This document shows, piece by piece, positions 27,039-52,106 of a stretch of 64,000 nt of DNA. The stretch's first letter is position 1; each line of letters starts with the position of its first letter. A program made the position numbers and the translations under genes. This DNA comes from Littorina saxatilis. Its lineage: Eukaryota > Mollusca > Gastropoda > Littorinimorpha > Littorinidae. The notes below the pieces were generated by a model. The model was given only the letters and a program-made list of their open reading frames with translations. It was not told where the DNA came from and did not search any database. The stretch spans positions 9,448,978 through 9,512,977 of the forward strand of contig NC_090248.1 of the NCBI RefSeq assembly GCF_037325665.1, given 5' to 3'.

Positions 27039-28566
27039 CACGACCCTCGTTTCGATTCCCCCTCGATGTTAAAATATTTAGTCAAAACTTGACGAAATCA
27101 TAAAAATGGTGGCACTGCACTTCATGGCAACTCGCTTTCCCCAGTGAGAAAGCAGCCTAAATTTTCATGAGGGTAACCTCACAGGACTGTATAAAATCTT
27201 ATACCTTATCTTATTCTTATCCTTTACCCTGTACTTGTGAAGCCAAAGTGCCAGCACTGTGATAGGGTCTGCAGGCTGTAACTGCACAACCGTGGCTAGA
27301 GCCGCTGGCAGAACCTTTCCCAGTTCACGTCGCAGGTACACATTGTCTCCTCCTCCCCAGCACCTGTCTGTTTTCCAACAAAAAATGTATACTGTAATTC
27401 ATAAGAACGCTACAACTACAAGCATGGCGTATTTTAGACTGACGAAAGTATTCAAACCAGCAAGATAGCAAAAGGTAATACAGTGGAACCCCCTTTCAAG
27501 ACACCCAATTTAAGAATTTCCCCTTTACAGACCTTGATTTTTCAGATCTTTAGTTCTTAACCTCTGTAAATGTACCCCCATTTAAAGACTTGCTTCTTTT
27601 TAACCCCTTCACTGCCCACCCCGTATGTAATACGTGGCCATTTTCGGTTTGTCCTACGCCCATAACCGTCTCATACGTGGGATTTGTGTCAATAACATTT
27701 CAGGACATTTCTGAAAACTAAATGGGAGGTAACCACTGTCCAAGTACTTGTAGGGGTTCTAAACACATTTCTTTCCCATAGACCGTTCGGATAATGCTGT
27801 TATACTGTGGCAGTGAAGGGGTTAAGACCTGATTTTCTCAGACTCTTGATGGTTTTAAAAGGGGGGTTCCACTGTAATGGGCGGTTCTGCCCCCTCTTTC
27901 TTTCGGCTGGTAACTGCCGGCGCCACCTCGTGGCAAGGTCACACGAGAAACATAAAAAAACTTGCACTGGTCCCAAATAGCATATCGGTTTGGTAACAGT
28001 TCGTGTGTAAGTCGTGCATTTTATACGGTAAACAGACAATGGTCGGTTCCGGTGAAGTTATGCCCCTTCTTTCTTTCGGCTGGTAACTGGCGCCACCTGG
28101 TGGCAAGATCACAGGAGTTGTCTCGCGTTATCACCCCAGAAGTGCTCATTAAATAACATGCAGCTATGGAGGCGAGCGCTTTCTACTTGTTGTCATATAA
28201 TAAAAGCACACTTCAAATTCTTGTACATGTAACTGCATGATGATATCAAAATAAAAGAAAACACAGGTGGGGGAAAAGTCAGTTTGGCAGTACAATGTAT
28301 TGGTTTAGCTGTAAACCATTCTCAGTATATGTACCACAAAATGGAAAAGAAAGTGAATTCTTCTTTTCAACACCTTAATTGTCATTGAAGTTAGAGAAAT
28401 ATATATCCATTTTTGCAGAAAAAAATGCAAGGCACGGGAGAAATGACGAAAGCAATAAACTCAACATTACGTTCACACCACGGGTGGAATATAGAAATTA
28501 CTGATCAAAATAGAAATTGGAGTTACCAGAAATCGGTCCCCCAGAAGTGATGTCTTTCTTCTCCAT
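24329..28566 (-). CDS. Dpy-30-domain protein (DYDC-like), 3 exons
   Basis: Small protein of 139 residues assembled from exons 28566-28527, 27367-27228 and 24568-24329; splice sites are consensus and phases agree (phase 1, then phase 0). Residues 23-60 (YLRRELGKVLPAAL then PADPITVLALWLHKYR) match the Dpy-30 two-helix dimerisation motif, closest in wording to DYDC1/DYDC2 proteins. The rest is low-complexity, acidic at its end (IGDIFDDDDLG), with no domain I recognise; vertebrate DYDC proteins have a longer coiled coil here, so an extra exon may be missed or truly absent. Dpy-30 motifs dock onto amphipathic helices in SET1/MLL complexes and in axonemal radial spokes; which applies is not visible. 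A TTTATT at 24095-24100 (AATAAA on this strand) lies about 230 nt past the stop and may be the poly(A) signal. Tandem with the synthetase gene, divergent from ABHD6. Confidence 0.8.
24938..25107. mobile_element. MITE with GGGTCGTGTACGACCC palindromes
   Basis: Inverted arms begin TTTGGACTACACAGTCCGG and match the reverse complement of 25075-25107. Inside are two short palindromes around TGGGTCGT. In an intron of the Dpy-30 gene. Confidence 0.7.
25217..26160. repeat. 465-bp tandem duplication
   Basis: Units at about 25217-25681 and 25682-26160 share ATAGTTTCAGAAATAAAG start, a GGGTCGTCCACGACCC palindrome, a long poly-C stretch and a tRNA-like SINE head. They differ mainly in poly-C length. Confidence 0.85.
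25545..25681 (+). mobile_element. tRNA-like SINE head inside a tandem duplication
   Basis: An A box-like CAGTTCAGTTGGTTGCATC and a B box GGTTCGATCCCC are followed by the SINE linker. A second copy is at 26015-26160. Mismatched stems rule out a functional tRNA. Confidence 0.6.
26015..26240 (+). mobile_element. tRNA-like SINE, second copy
   Basis: Repeats the head at 25545-25681 with few differences and extends further into the body (GTCTAAACACCCCCCGTGTG onward), so it holds more of the element than the first copy. Confidence 0.6.
26252..27102 (+). mobile_element. Helentron-like element, copy B
   Basis: Same family and subfamily as the copy at 49-924. The 3' hairpin has decayed on its second arm (GACGAAATCA), so this is the oldest-looking full copy. 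It lies in the second intron of the Dpy-30 gene, immediately after a duplicated tRNA-like segment. Confidence 0.75.
27481..27874. mobile_element. CAGTGGAACCCCC MITE with a nested element
   Basis: Ends CAGTGGAACCCCC / GGGGGGTTCCACTG with TA on each side; same family as 13716-14500. Split by the TTAA-flanked element at 27604-27821. Confidence 0.75.
27604..27821. mobile_element. piggyBac-type MITE, 218 bp, TTAA target
   Basis: Inverted ends CCCCTTCACTGCC / GGCAGTGAAGGGG with TTAA at 27600-27603 and 27822-27825. The termini and target fit piggyBac-like elements. No coding capacity. Confidence 0.75.
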
Positions 28567-30020
28567 TGATCAGCACATGTCATGGTCTGTCCAACTACAC
28601 ACACAGTGTGAATAGATACACTATGGAAGATTAGCGCTGTTAAAATGAGGATTCAAGTATGACAGGAGCCACGGCCATCACACATTAGGACAGCAAGCCG
28701 AATATGTTGTTAGACAAACGCAGGCTGTGTTTGCCAGAGGTGTCTGAGAATACTTCCCGTTCGAAATTATGTAACATTTTGCTGTGGATGTATGCTTGAT
28801 CTTCCTTCCTGGTCAAAGATTTTTCTGTGAACTTCTCTGATCCTGTCTCTCAGTCCATGGCCCTTACCACGCAGCAACTGTATCTGTCATTGTCACTGAT
28901 GGGCAAATACTACAGACGACTGAACTGGCAGTGGCATTGGCAAGGTTTGTGTGTACATATCACACTTCGGATGTCGAGCGCACAAGGCGGTTATTGTGTG
29001 ACATTTTCCGGTTTTCCGTAGTCGACTAAAACTTATATACAGTGATTTACATTCTGGCCTTCTGAATTCCTTCAAAAATACTTTTATTTTGCCACTAGCC
29101 CGCTTCTCATCAAGATCTCTTCATTCAACTTTCAAGTTGCTAGCGTAAACACTGGGGGAGTAGTTATTTTTGCCAGTTAAAGAGTTAGTTTGAATATGTC
29201 TGAACAATATAACTAGTGTACATAAAGGATACAGAATAATTTCAAACATAATATTTAACGTCTTGTCAGCATTTGTTAAAACCAGAAGGTAAACACTTTT
29301 GCAAACGTTGAAAGAATTAAACCTAGCATAACAAAACCTCTCAAGGGAAACCACTGCAACTACTCTTTCGTTGGATCCACGATGACCAATGACCGCTCCC
29401 TCCACCAGAGTTATCTCCCTCGATTTGTACTTCCCGTCGTCTGTCCAAGTTCCCGGCGAAATCCATCCATCATCAAAAGATCGGTAAGTTATCTATTTTT
29501 GAATGGGCGGCATGTAAATTCGAGATTTCACAGAAACAGTGATCAATTCTGACAAAGAACTAAACTTGTGTGACGTGAGACAGCTTCATCGTGTCTTGTC
29601 TAGCAGAAAGAAGAAATCTTCATCGTGTCTTGTCTAGCAGAAAGAAGAAAGCGCACTGTTTTTGCTGTGGGTTCAAAGGTCGCCTCAGGCTCCTTCCAGG
29701 AAGAATGTGTGTACCTGTTGACATATTACTCTACCAACGTGATTTATTTTTGTTAACTGCGGTTCTTTGTTCCTTGATTTGCTCATCATATTAGTAGCAA
29801 TGCCTGCTCTAGCTCTGATGCTGACCTTGCACAGATGATCTTCTTTCTTCAGACTGCCGCCTTCATCAAAGTGAAGATTCTGCAGACTTGGAGAGAGTTG
29901 CGACGATGATTTGCAGCTGGTGTTAACAGAACTGCCCGGAGGTTCAGTGATAGCTAGTGGGGGGTAGAAATAGAAGAGGGAGGTGGGAAGGATCAGGGGT
30001 GGGGGGAGGGGGGGGGGTGG
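28567..30020. other. Intergenic: divergent promoter interval
   Basis: Between the Dpy-30 gene start (minus) and the LINE fragment upstream of ABHD6 (plus). No coding exon seen. A 33-bp tandem duplication (CTTCATCGTGTCTTGTCTAG start) lies at 29585-29650. Confidence 0.5.
29400..29483 (+). promoter_or_regulatory. Possible 5' non-coding exon of ABHD6
   Basis: A strong donor (TCG|GTAAGTTAT) ends at 29483 and the first coding exon of ABHD6 opens with an acceptor at 32868, so a non-coding leader exon somewhere upstream is needed. This is the best candidate I see, but the start is not defined and another donor could be used. It would place the ABHD6 promoter next to that of the Dpy-30 gene. Confidence 0.35.
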
Positions 30021-30261
30021 GGAGGGGTGTCTAGATCCGGGATTTGAAGGCTTCCAGAGAGGGGCTGAGAGCGACCTCACCCGGGAGCGCGTTCCAGTCC
30101 ACGATGGTGCGTGGAAAGAAGGACTTCTGGCGGTAGGCTGTGCGGCGGCACAACGGTAGCTGGTAGGCAGCATCGTGGAGGAGTCTGGTGCTTCTGGCGG
30201 TGGGATTTGGGGTGGGTGTGTTGCGGGTGTTGATCGACAGCAAGCCATTGGTGTATTTATA

Positions 30262-31802
30262 TACTGACGTCCAAAAGAAACGCGAAAAATATTATTTATT
30301 TTACAAATAATTTTTTTCTGGATTAACAAAAGTTGCGTTATTTTTGGCAGCCAGTATTATCAAGACCGATGTCTGAGGAAGGTGTATTGTGAATTTTACC
30401 GCATCAGCGCACTTGCAATCCACGTAAAGCCCGAGTTAGTTGATACATTTTTCTTGTGCAGTTCAGCTACACGTGCAAGAAAAGCACAAAAGCTGATCAG
30501 TGAGTGGTGTTCACTGTCACTAGAGGATACAAATGGCACAAAGTTACAGGTTTCATCAGTCCCTCATTCGACGCTATCACCATGCCAAGACTCACTTCTG
30601 CTGAACGCGAGAGAGCCATTGGACGTCTGGAGGCTGGGGACACGCCGGAAGCCGTGGCTGCGACTTTCCAATGTCACATATCCACCATGTATCGTCTCCT
30701 GCAGCGGTTTGTGATAACTGGCTCTACTGCTGATGCCGAGCGAAGCGGCAGACCCGAGTGACGACGCCAAGGCAAGATCGGCACATTTTCCGCAGCCATG
30801 TTGCACATCCCTTCAGAACAGCTGCAGAAACAGCCAGAACTGTTATAGGGACACACCAGGCACCCATTTCTAGGCAAACGGCCAGCCGGCGACTGCGCTT
30901 CCGGGGGCTGAAGAACTGCCGTCCAGCCAGGGGACCCGTCCTCTCCGTGCGCCATAGACAGGCACGCCTGCCTTGGGCGCAAGGCCTTCTCAATTGGAAC
31001 AATGTTCGCTGGCAGAACGTGCTTTTCAGCGATGAAAGCCGTTTCTGCATTGACCATGCCGACGGGCGTGTTCGGGTATGGAGAAGAAGTGGTTACCGCT
31101 ATGCTGACAACTGTGTTGTGGAGAACAACGCCTGGGGTGGGCCCAGCCTCATGTTGTGGGGCGCCATCGGCCACAACCAGGTGCTAGGTCCCGTCATCTT
31201 CCAAGGCCTGGGTCCTGGACCCGGCAACGGCGTAACAGCGCAGCGCTATATGGACCAGGTGCTGCACCCTCATGTGCTGCCCTTTTTTCAAGCCCATGGA
31301 AACTGGGTTTTCCAGCACGACAACGCGCGCCCCCACACCGTCAGGGCCACTCAGGATCTCCTGCACTGCTCAGGCATCCAGGTGATGCCTTGGCCAGCGT
31401 TATCTCCTGACATGAACCCTATTGAGCAATTTTGGGACTTGCTCCAGACACAGCTCAACAGGGTCGTCCCAAGGCCCACAACTGTCGCTGATCTTGATCG
31501 GGCCGTCCGGCAGGCCTGGACCAACATTCCCAGGCAAGCCAGCAACACGTTGGTCCGCTCAATGCACCGCCGATGCCAGGCCGTCATCGATGCTAATGGG
31601 GGCCACACACGCTATTGACTGTTCTGTTAAGCGCTAATATCGCATCGTCTCCGCAACCTTAATGTGTTATGGACCATAAGTCAGTGTTCTACTCTACCAA
31701 AAATTGGACATTAATAATAAAATTTGAATATTTGTACGATTTTTTTATTAGGCAATAAATGACACTAGACACTGTTTTTCGGGTTTCTTTTGGACGTCAG
31801 TA
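30262..31802 (+). mobile_element. Tc1-like DNA transposon, 1541 bp
   Basis: Inverted ends TACTGACGTCCAAAAGAAAC with TA duplications at 30260-30261 and 31803-31804. Carries one transposase on the plus strand. Inserted in a LINE fragment. Confidence 0.9.
30582..31618 (+). pseudogene. Tc1-like DD34E transposase with one frameshift
   Basis: The first frame (30582-30761) gives the N-terminal helix-turn-helix: MPRLTSAERERAIGRLEAGD and STMYRLLQRF. The second frame (to 31618) gives the bipartite DNA-binding remainder and the catalytic core: VLFSDESRF (first Asp), HDNARPH (second Asp) and SPDMNPIEQFWD (Glu, 34 residues after the second Asp). The frames change once near 30757, where GRPE is followed by TGA while VTTPRQD continues in the other frame. 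Length about 345 residues as usual for the family. One break and well-kept ends suggest a fairly young copy. Confidence 0.9.
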
Positions 31803-32344
31803 TACATGGTGATGAGGCGGGCTCTGCGGCGCCGATCTTGAAGTGTGGGCCACTGCAAGTGTTCCAACATGGCGTCAACGCTCGAAGTCTTGCGATGGCG
31901 ATTTACAACCCAACGGGCTGCCCTGCGCTGCACAGCTTCGAGGCGATCCACGTCCTTGCAGGTGTACGGATCCCACACAGGACTCGCAAATTCCATGGGA
32001 GAACGGACAAGGGCAAAGTAGGCTCTCTGCTTCACTTCCTGTGAGCCGACTCTTAGGTTGCGTCGGAGAAAGCCAAGCATGATGTCATGAATAATAAAAC
32101 AGTCATTGCAGTGCACACTTTGGTTGACACTGATAAGTGATTGTATTACTATTAGTGTCATATAATATATGCATGCGGTGACAGGTTTGATACAGAAGGG
32201 ATGTTAAACATTCTGTGACTGTTTCCTTTGGTGTCTGGTAACGTTCCACCCACATGGGGAAAATTAAAAGCTGTTTATATGCATATGTACATATCCAAAA
32301 GAACTCTGCTTCATCATGTATGCAGATAGTAGATAAAGCGATAA

Positions 32345-32638
32345 GGCCTAAAAAAAAATAGGTGTGGTTACGGTAACCCGACCTACCCTATTTTTAGGGG
32401 CCGACCCTATAACTTTTTATTACATTTGTCCAAAAAACCCACAAAAAACAAGAAAACGAGTGCAGAAAACGCAATGAAAGCGAAAGCGCTCGAGTCGCAC
32501 ACTTATTTCCCTGTCAAGTAGGTTTAATTTGTACACATAGAAAAAAAGTTTTAAAAAAAAAAGTGATTGCCTACCTTCCTACCCTATTTTTTTTGGCTAT
32601 GTTACCTTAACCACACCTATTTTTGTTTTTTTTTCTGC
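32345..32638 (+). mobile_element. MITE, left member of an inverted pair
   Basis: Inverted ends GGCCTAAAAAAAAATAGG / CCTATTTTTG around TGTGGTTACGGTAACC and GGTTTAATTTGTACACA. About 290 bp. Lies just upstream of the first ABHD6 coding exon. Confidence 0.8.
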
Positions 32639-32725
32639 CTAATAAAGGGAGAAACATTTCATTGAATCACACAAACAGATGTGCTCACGCTTACGATGTG
32701 CACAGGCATGTGCACTAACAGGTGT

Positions 32726-32769
<44 letters not shown>

Positions 32770-32876
32770 ATGCATGTGTGTGTGCGGGCATGCATGTGTG
32801 TGTGCGCGTATGTGTGTCTGTGTGTGTGTTCTTTTGTGAACAAAAATCTGTGTTTTTTTCTTTCAAGGTTGCAAAG

Positions 32877-48438
<15,562 letters not shown>

Positions 48439-49146
48439 TAAACATTTTAAAGAGCATTCATGCAAAAGAAATGATTATTTGACAAGCAGTTTGTGATGTT
48501 ACTTTTATTGCTGTTTTAGGTTGTTTTGTTTTTTTAGTCTTGTTACTGTTAATGTCATGTTGTATTTTTATACTCTTTTACTTCTTTTTTTTCTGATAAT
48601 AGTTTGCACATATGACCAAAAATATTACGTTTTTATCCATGACCATTCTCCTCCTCCGTGTATGTGTATTAGTTAGTGGTTTACTTGAATTAGAGTGTTC
48701 TTACTGTGATGGATAATATAATTACAGTATTTTGTTTAAATACTTGAATATGTACTATGTCAGCTTATAGCGCTGAGTTTAAAATGGTAATGATGACATG
48801 TTTGATTTAAATATTTCTACCATTGAGCTTAGAACAGACTTGGAAATCTACGACACATGAAATGTTGTTTGACCATAACTCCAAGAATATGGATACATAC
48901 CGGGGTACACGGGTAGATTGAACTCGGCAGCCCGGTAAAGCAATCAATCTAGGAGAGCGAACACTCTGATATAAAAACAAGCTAAAGTCGGATGTGTTGG
49001 GCCTGACTTGTCAGGCGCGTAACGGCAGCACAACGCATCTACGCTCACATGACAGGAGCAAACGACGAAGAAGAAGATACCGGGGTACATGTATGTTAAT
49101 AATGATGTGATGCCTGACAGTAATTTGCCTTCAACTTTACTGAGAT

Positions 49147-49152
<6 letters not shown>

Positions 49153-49221
<69 letters not shown>

Positions 49222-49312
49222 GGTCTGTTGGCCTTTCTGTCTGTCTGCCAGTCTGTCTCTTTTTCTCTGTTTTGCTTGTGTGTCAACCATGGCAAAAGAA
49301 GACTGGCAAAGG

Positions 49313-49398
<86 letters not shown>
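49153..49398. repeat. (GT)n and (CT)n tracts
   Basis: GT at 49153-49220, then CT at 49314-49398 leading directly into a truncated SINE. Confidence 0.95.
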
Positions 49399-49402
<4 letters not shown>

Positions 49403-49740
49403 GTTCGAATCCCGGTCGCTGCCGCCTGGTAGGTTAAGAGTGGAGATTTTTCCGATCTCCCAGGTCAACTTATGTGCAGACCTGCTAGTGACTTAACCCC
49501 CTTCGTGTGTACACGCAAGGACAAGACCAAGCCGCGCACGGAAAAGATCCTGTAATCTATGTCAGAGTTCGGTGGGTTATTGAACTGACACGAAAATACC
49601 CAGCATGCCTCCCCCGAAATCGGCGTATGCTGCCAGAATGGCGGGGTAAAAACGGTCATACACGTAAAAATCCACTCGTGCTAAAAACATGAGTGAACGT
49701 GGGAGTCTAAAAGCCCATATGAACAAAGAAGAAGAAGAAG
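49399..49740 (+). mobile_element. 5'-truncated SINE
   Basis: Begins within the B box (GAGTTCGAATCCCGGTC) directly after a CT microsatellite and keeps the core and a long GAA tail. Confidence 0.75.
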
Positions 49741-50191
49741 AAAGAAGCACACACAAATCAAAAGTTCACACACGCTTTGTCGCCACTACCGACAAAGTAG
49801 GCCTATTTTCTTTTTTTTACAAAAGTACACAGTTGACCGTATTATTCCTGACCTGCGATGACATCAAATCAGAGTCAATTATGAACTCAGACGACGTGGA
49901 TTTATAATATTAGACACATCTCTAGTGTTCCGCTCTATTTATCAGGATTACCGTAGTCGGAGCGGATTAATATTAACAGATCTCAGCTTGTCCGCAGGGA
50001 AGGCACTTGGGCGTTTTAATTAGGTTAGCCTTGATGTGCACTTAGCCCACTTGCATGCATGCTACTTTAAATGCAAGCTTAATTAATCGGGTTTTTTAAT
50101 TAAATACATTCTTTTTGGGCTTTGAGGAATCCAGTGTATTCCAATGAATACAAGAATATAGTGTGTGTGTGTGTGTGTGTGTGTGAGCATG

Positions 50192-50235
<44 letters not shown>

Positions 50236-52091
50236 AATGCGTGTGTGTGTGTGTTTGTGTGTGTGTGTTCGAGCGTGTGTGCGTGCCGCGGTGTGTGCGT
50301 CACAGTGTACGTGTGCGGGCGTGTGGGCGTTCGTATGTATATTGGTAGGTCAGTTTGTGCGAGGCAACTGGTGACAGAGACAGCACGAATGTACTACACA
50401 GGCATGGAGTCGGATCATTTCGACCTGTAAAAACAACTCTGTACTGCACTTAGTGAAGAATAGAACATTTCAGCCTTGTTCCCATGTACGCGTACTGCGA
50501 ACATAGCGACGGTGTTCACAATAAAGAAATGTAAATCAAACTCTGACTGTTGCAACAGACCTCGCAACTGTGCCCCAGTCTAGCACTAGGCATTGCCTTA
50601 CGTCAAGTGGCCATAATTTGTTCAACTGAAACCGCCGATTAAACACTGCCGATGTCAATTGCTCTTAACGGCGGATTAAGAAGAGTATTCCACGCCGATC
50701 AGTCTCGACGGGTTTCTCATGTAGACTTCTCTCCCACTGTCCGGCAGACGGCCTATTTTGTTCACATGACGATGATATCCTGTCCGACAATTTGCCTCGC
50801 AAAAACTAATTATTAGTTTTTCTTGCCATTGCTGTACCACCACACCAGGATGAAGAAAATGTATTTTTTTTAAATTTCAAAGCAGAAAACAGGGCTTTAA
50901 GCTACTACCGTTTATTAGTGCGCCGATCCCCAGCATCACACATACTCTTCTGATTCTCGTATCACACCTTTTTTATTGAACCTCGATATTGTTTTATTTT
51001 TGTTTAAATAATGATTTTGCTGTGTCTTATTTCGCATTTACCTTTTCTCTCGCTCTCACACCCCGCCGCCACCCGCTTCCCCTACCCCAGTATAAGTGTA
51101 GTTTTCAGGTTTAGTGTCAAGAATTCAAGAAGATGTGCTATTTTACAAGACGCATTAGAAAGACACACAGAGAGAAACATGTCATTTTGTTACGACTGAT
51201 GCAAATTTGTGTTGACACTTAGTTGATTCTGTAAACTTTATTTCATGAACAAAGAACGTATTTACAAGCACAGTTTATCGTCGGTGGAAAGAGTTGACTT
51301 CGGGACACTAAACTTGAATTTTTCCTCGATCAAATCGATGTGTAGATCAAATAAAAGTCTCCAGAATTTACAGTAGCTTTCACTCACATAGTAATTCTAA
51401 AACCTTGGTTCTTGGGTCGTACTATTACAATGCAAACAACGATAACAGTGGTTGTAAATTATCGGCACACAGTCGAAGAAGGTTTGGTCGACAAGATCAA
51501 ATGAAGTTTCACACGGTCGGAGAAGATTCATATGTGAAAAAAAGTCCCACGGCCCAAAGCGAAATGTGCTTCAACAACGCCAAGATTCTATGGATTTGTC
51601 AGAAGTGAGGAGTCTACAGCATTAATATTTGGAGGTATGTGTGATACCTCTAGATTCGAATATGTTTATATTGGTTGTTTTATTATGTATCCTTTCTTTT
51701 CTTTTTATCTGTCTGTCTACTGATCTGTCTAATTGCTTCCTTTCTTTGTCTACCTTTCTTTCTTTCTTTCTTTCTTTCTTTTTTTCTTTCTTTCTTACTT
51801 TCTTTCTTTCTTGCTTTCTTTCTTCTTGTCTTGCTTTCTTCCTCCAGCAAACGTTATCCTATTTTTTCCAGCAGAGCATATGATACGAAAAGTAAGTGAG
51901 TCGGTGTTTTTTTTATATTTAATATTTTTATTTTTATTTTCTTCTTTTGAGATCCTGAGGGTCCAGTGAGACCGATTCAGCATCGATCTTATTCAAAGGC
52001 GATCAGATAAATACATTTTAAAAAGATGATGGTACTATGTAGACTGTCAAATACCAATGGATAACGCCATTGCCTGTGTATATTGTTTCAG
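49741..52091. other. Intergenic: ABHD6 to sushi-domain gene
   Basis: No coding exon recognised. Holds a GT tract (50161-50231), a CTTT tract (about 51750-51840) and AT-rich DNA. A donor-like GAG|GTATGTG at about 51632 and AAA|GTAAGTGAG at about 51892 could end a leader exon of the sushi-domain gene; undecided. Confidence 0.4.
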
Positions 52092-52106
52092 GGCAAAAGA
52101 AAACTC

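Larger units (their letters stand above)
30031..32085 (-). mobile_element. LINE fragment interrupted by a Tc1-like element
   Basis: Minus strand 32085-31805 reads LGFLRRNLRVGSQEVKQRAY and VQRRAARWVVNRHRKTSSVD, then 30259-30031 continues with TNGLLSINTRNTP and SFFPRTIVDWNALPGE, stopping after FKSRI. This is the conserved C-terminus of CR1-like reverse-transcriptase proteins, 5' truncated. Removing the Tc1 element and one TA restores one continuous frame (RLITMYKYTNGLL). Confidence 0.85.
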
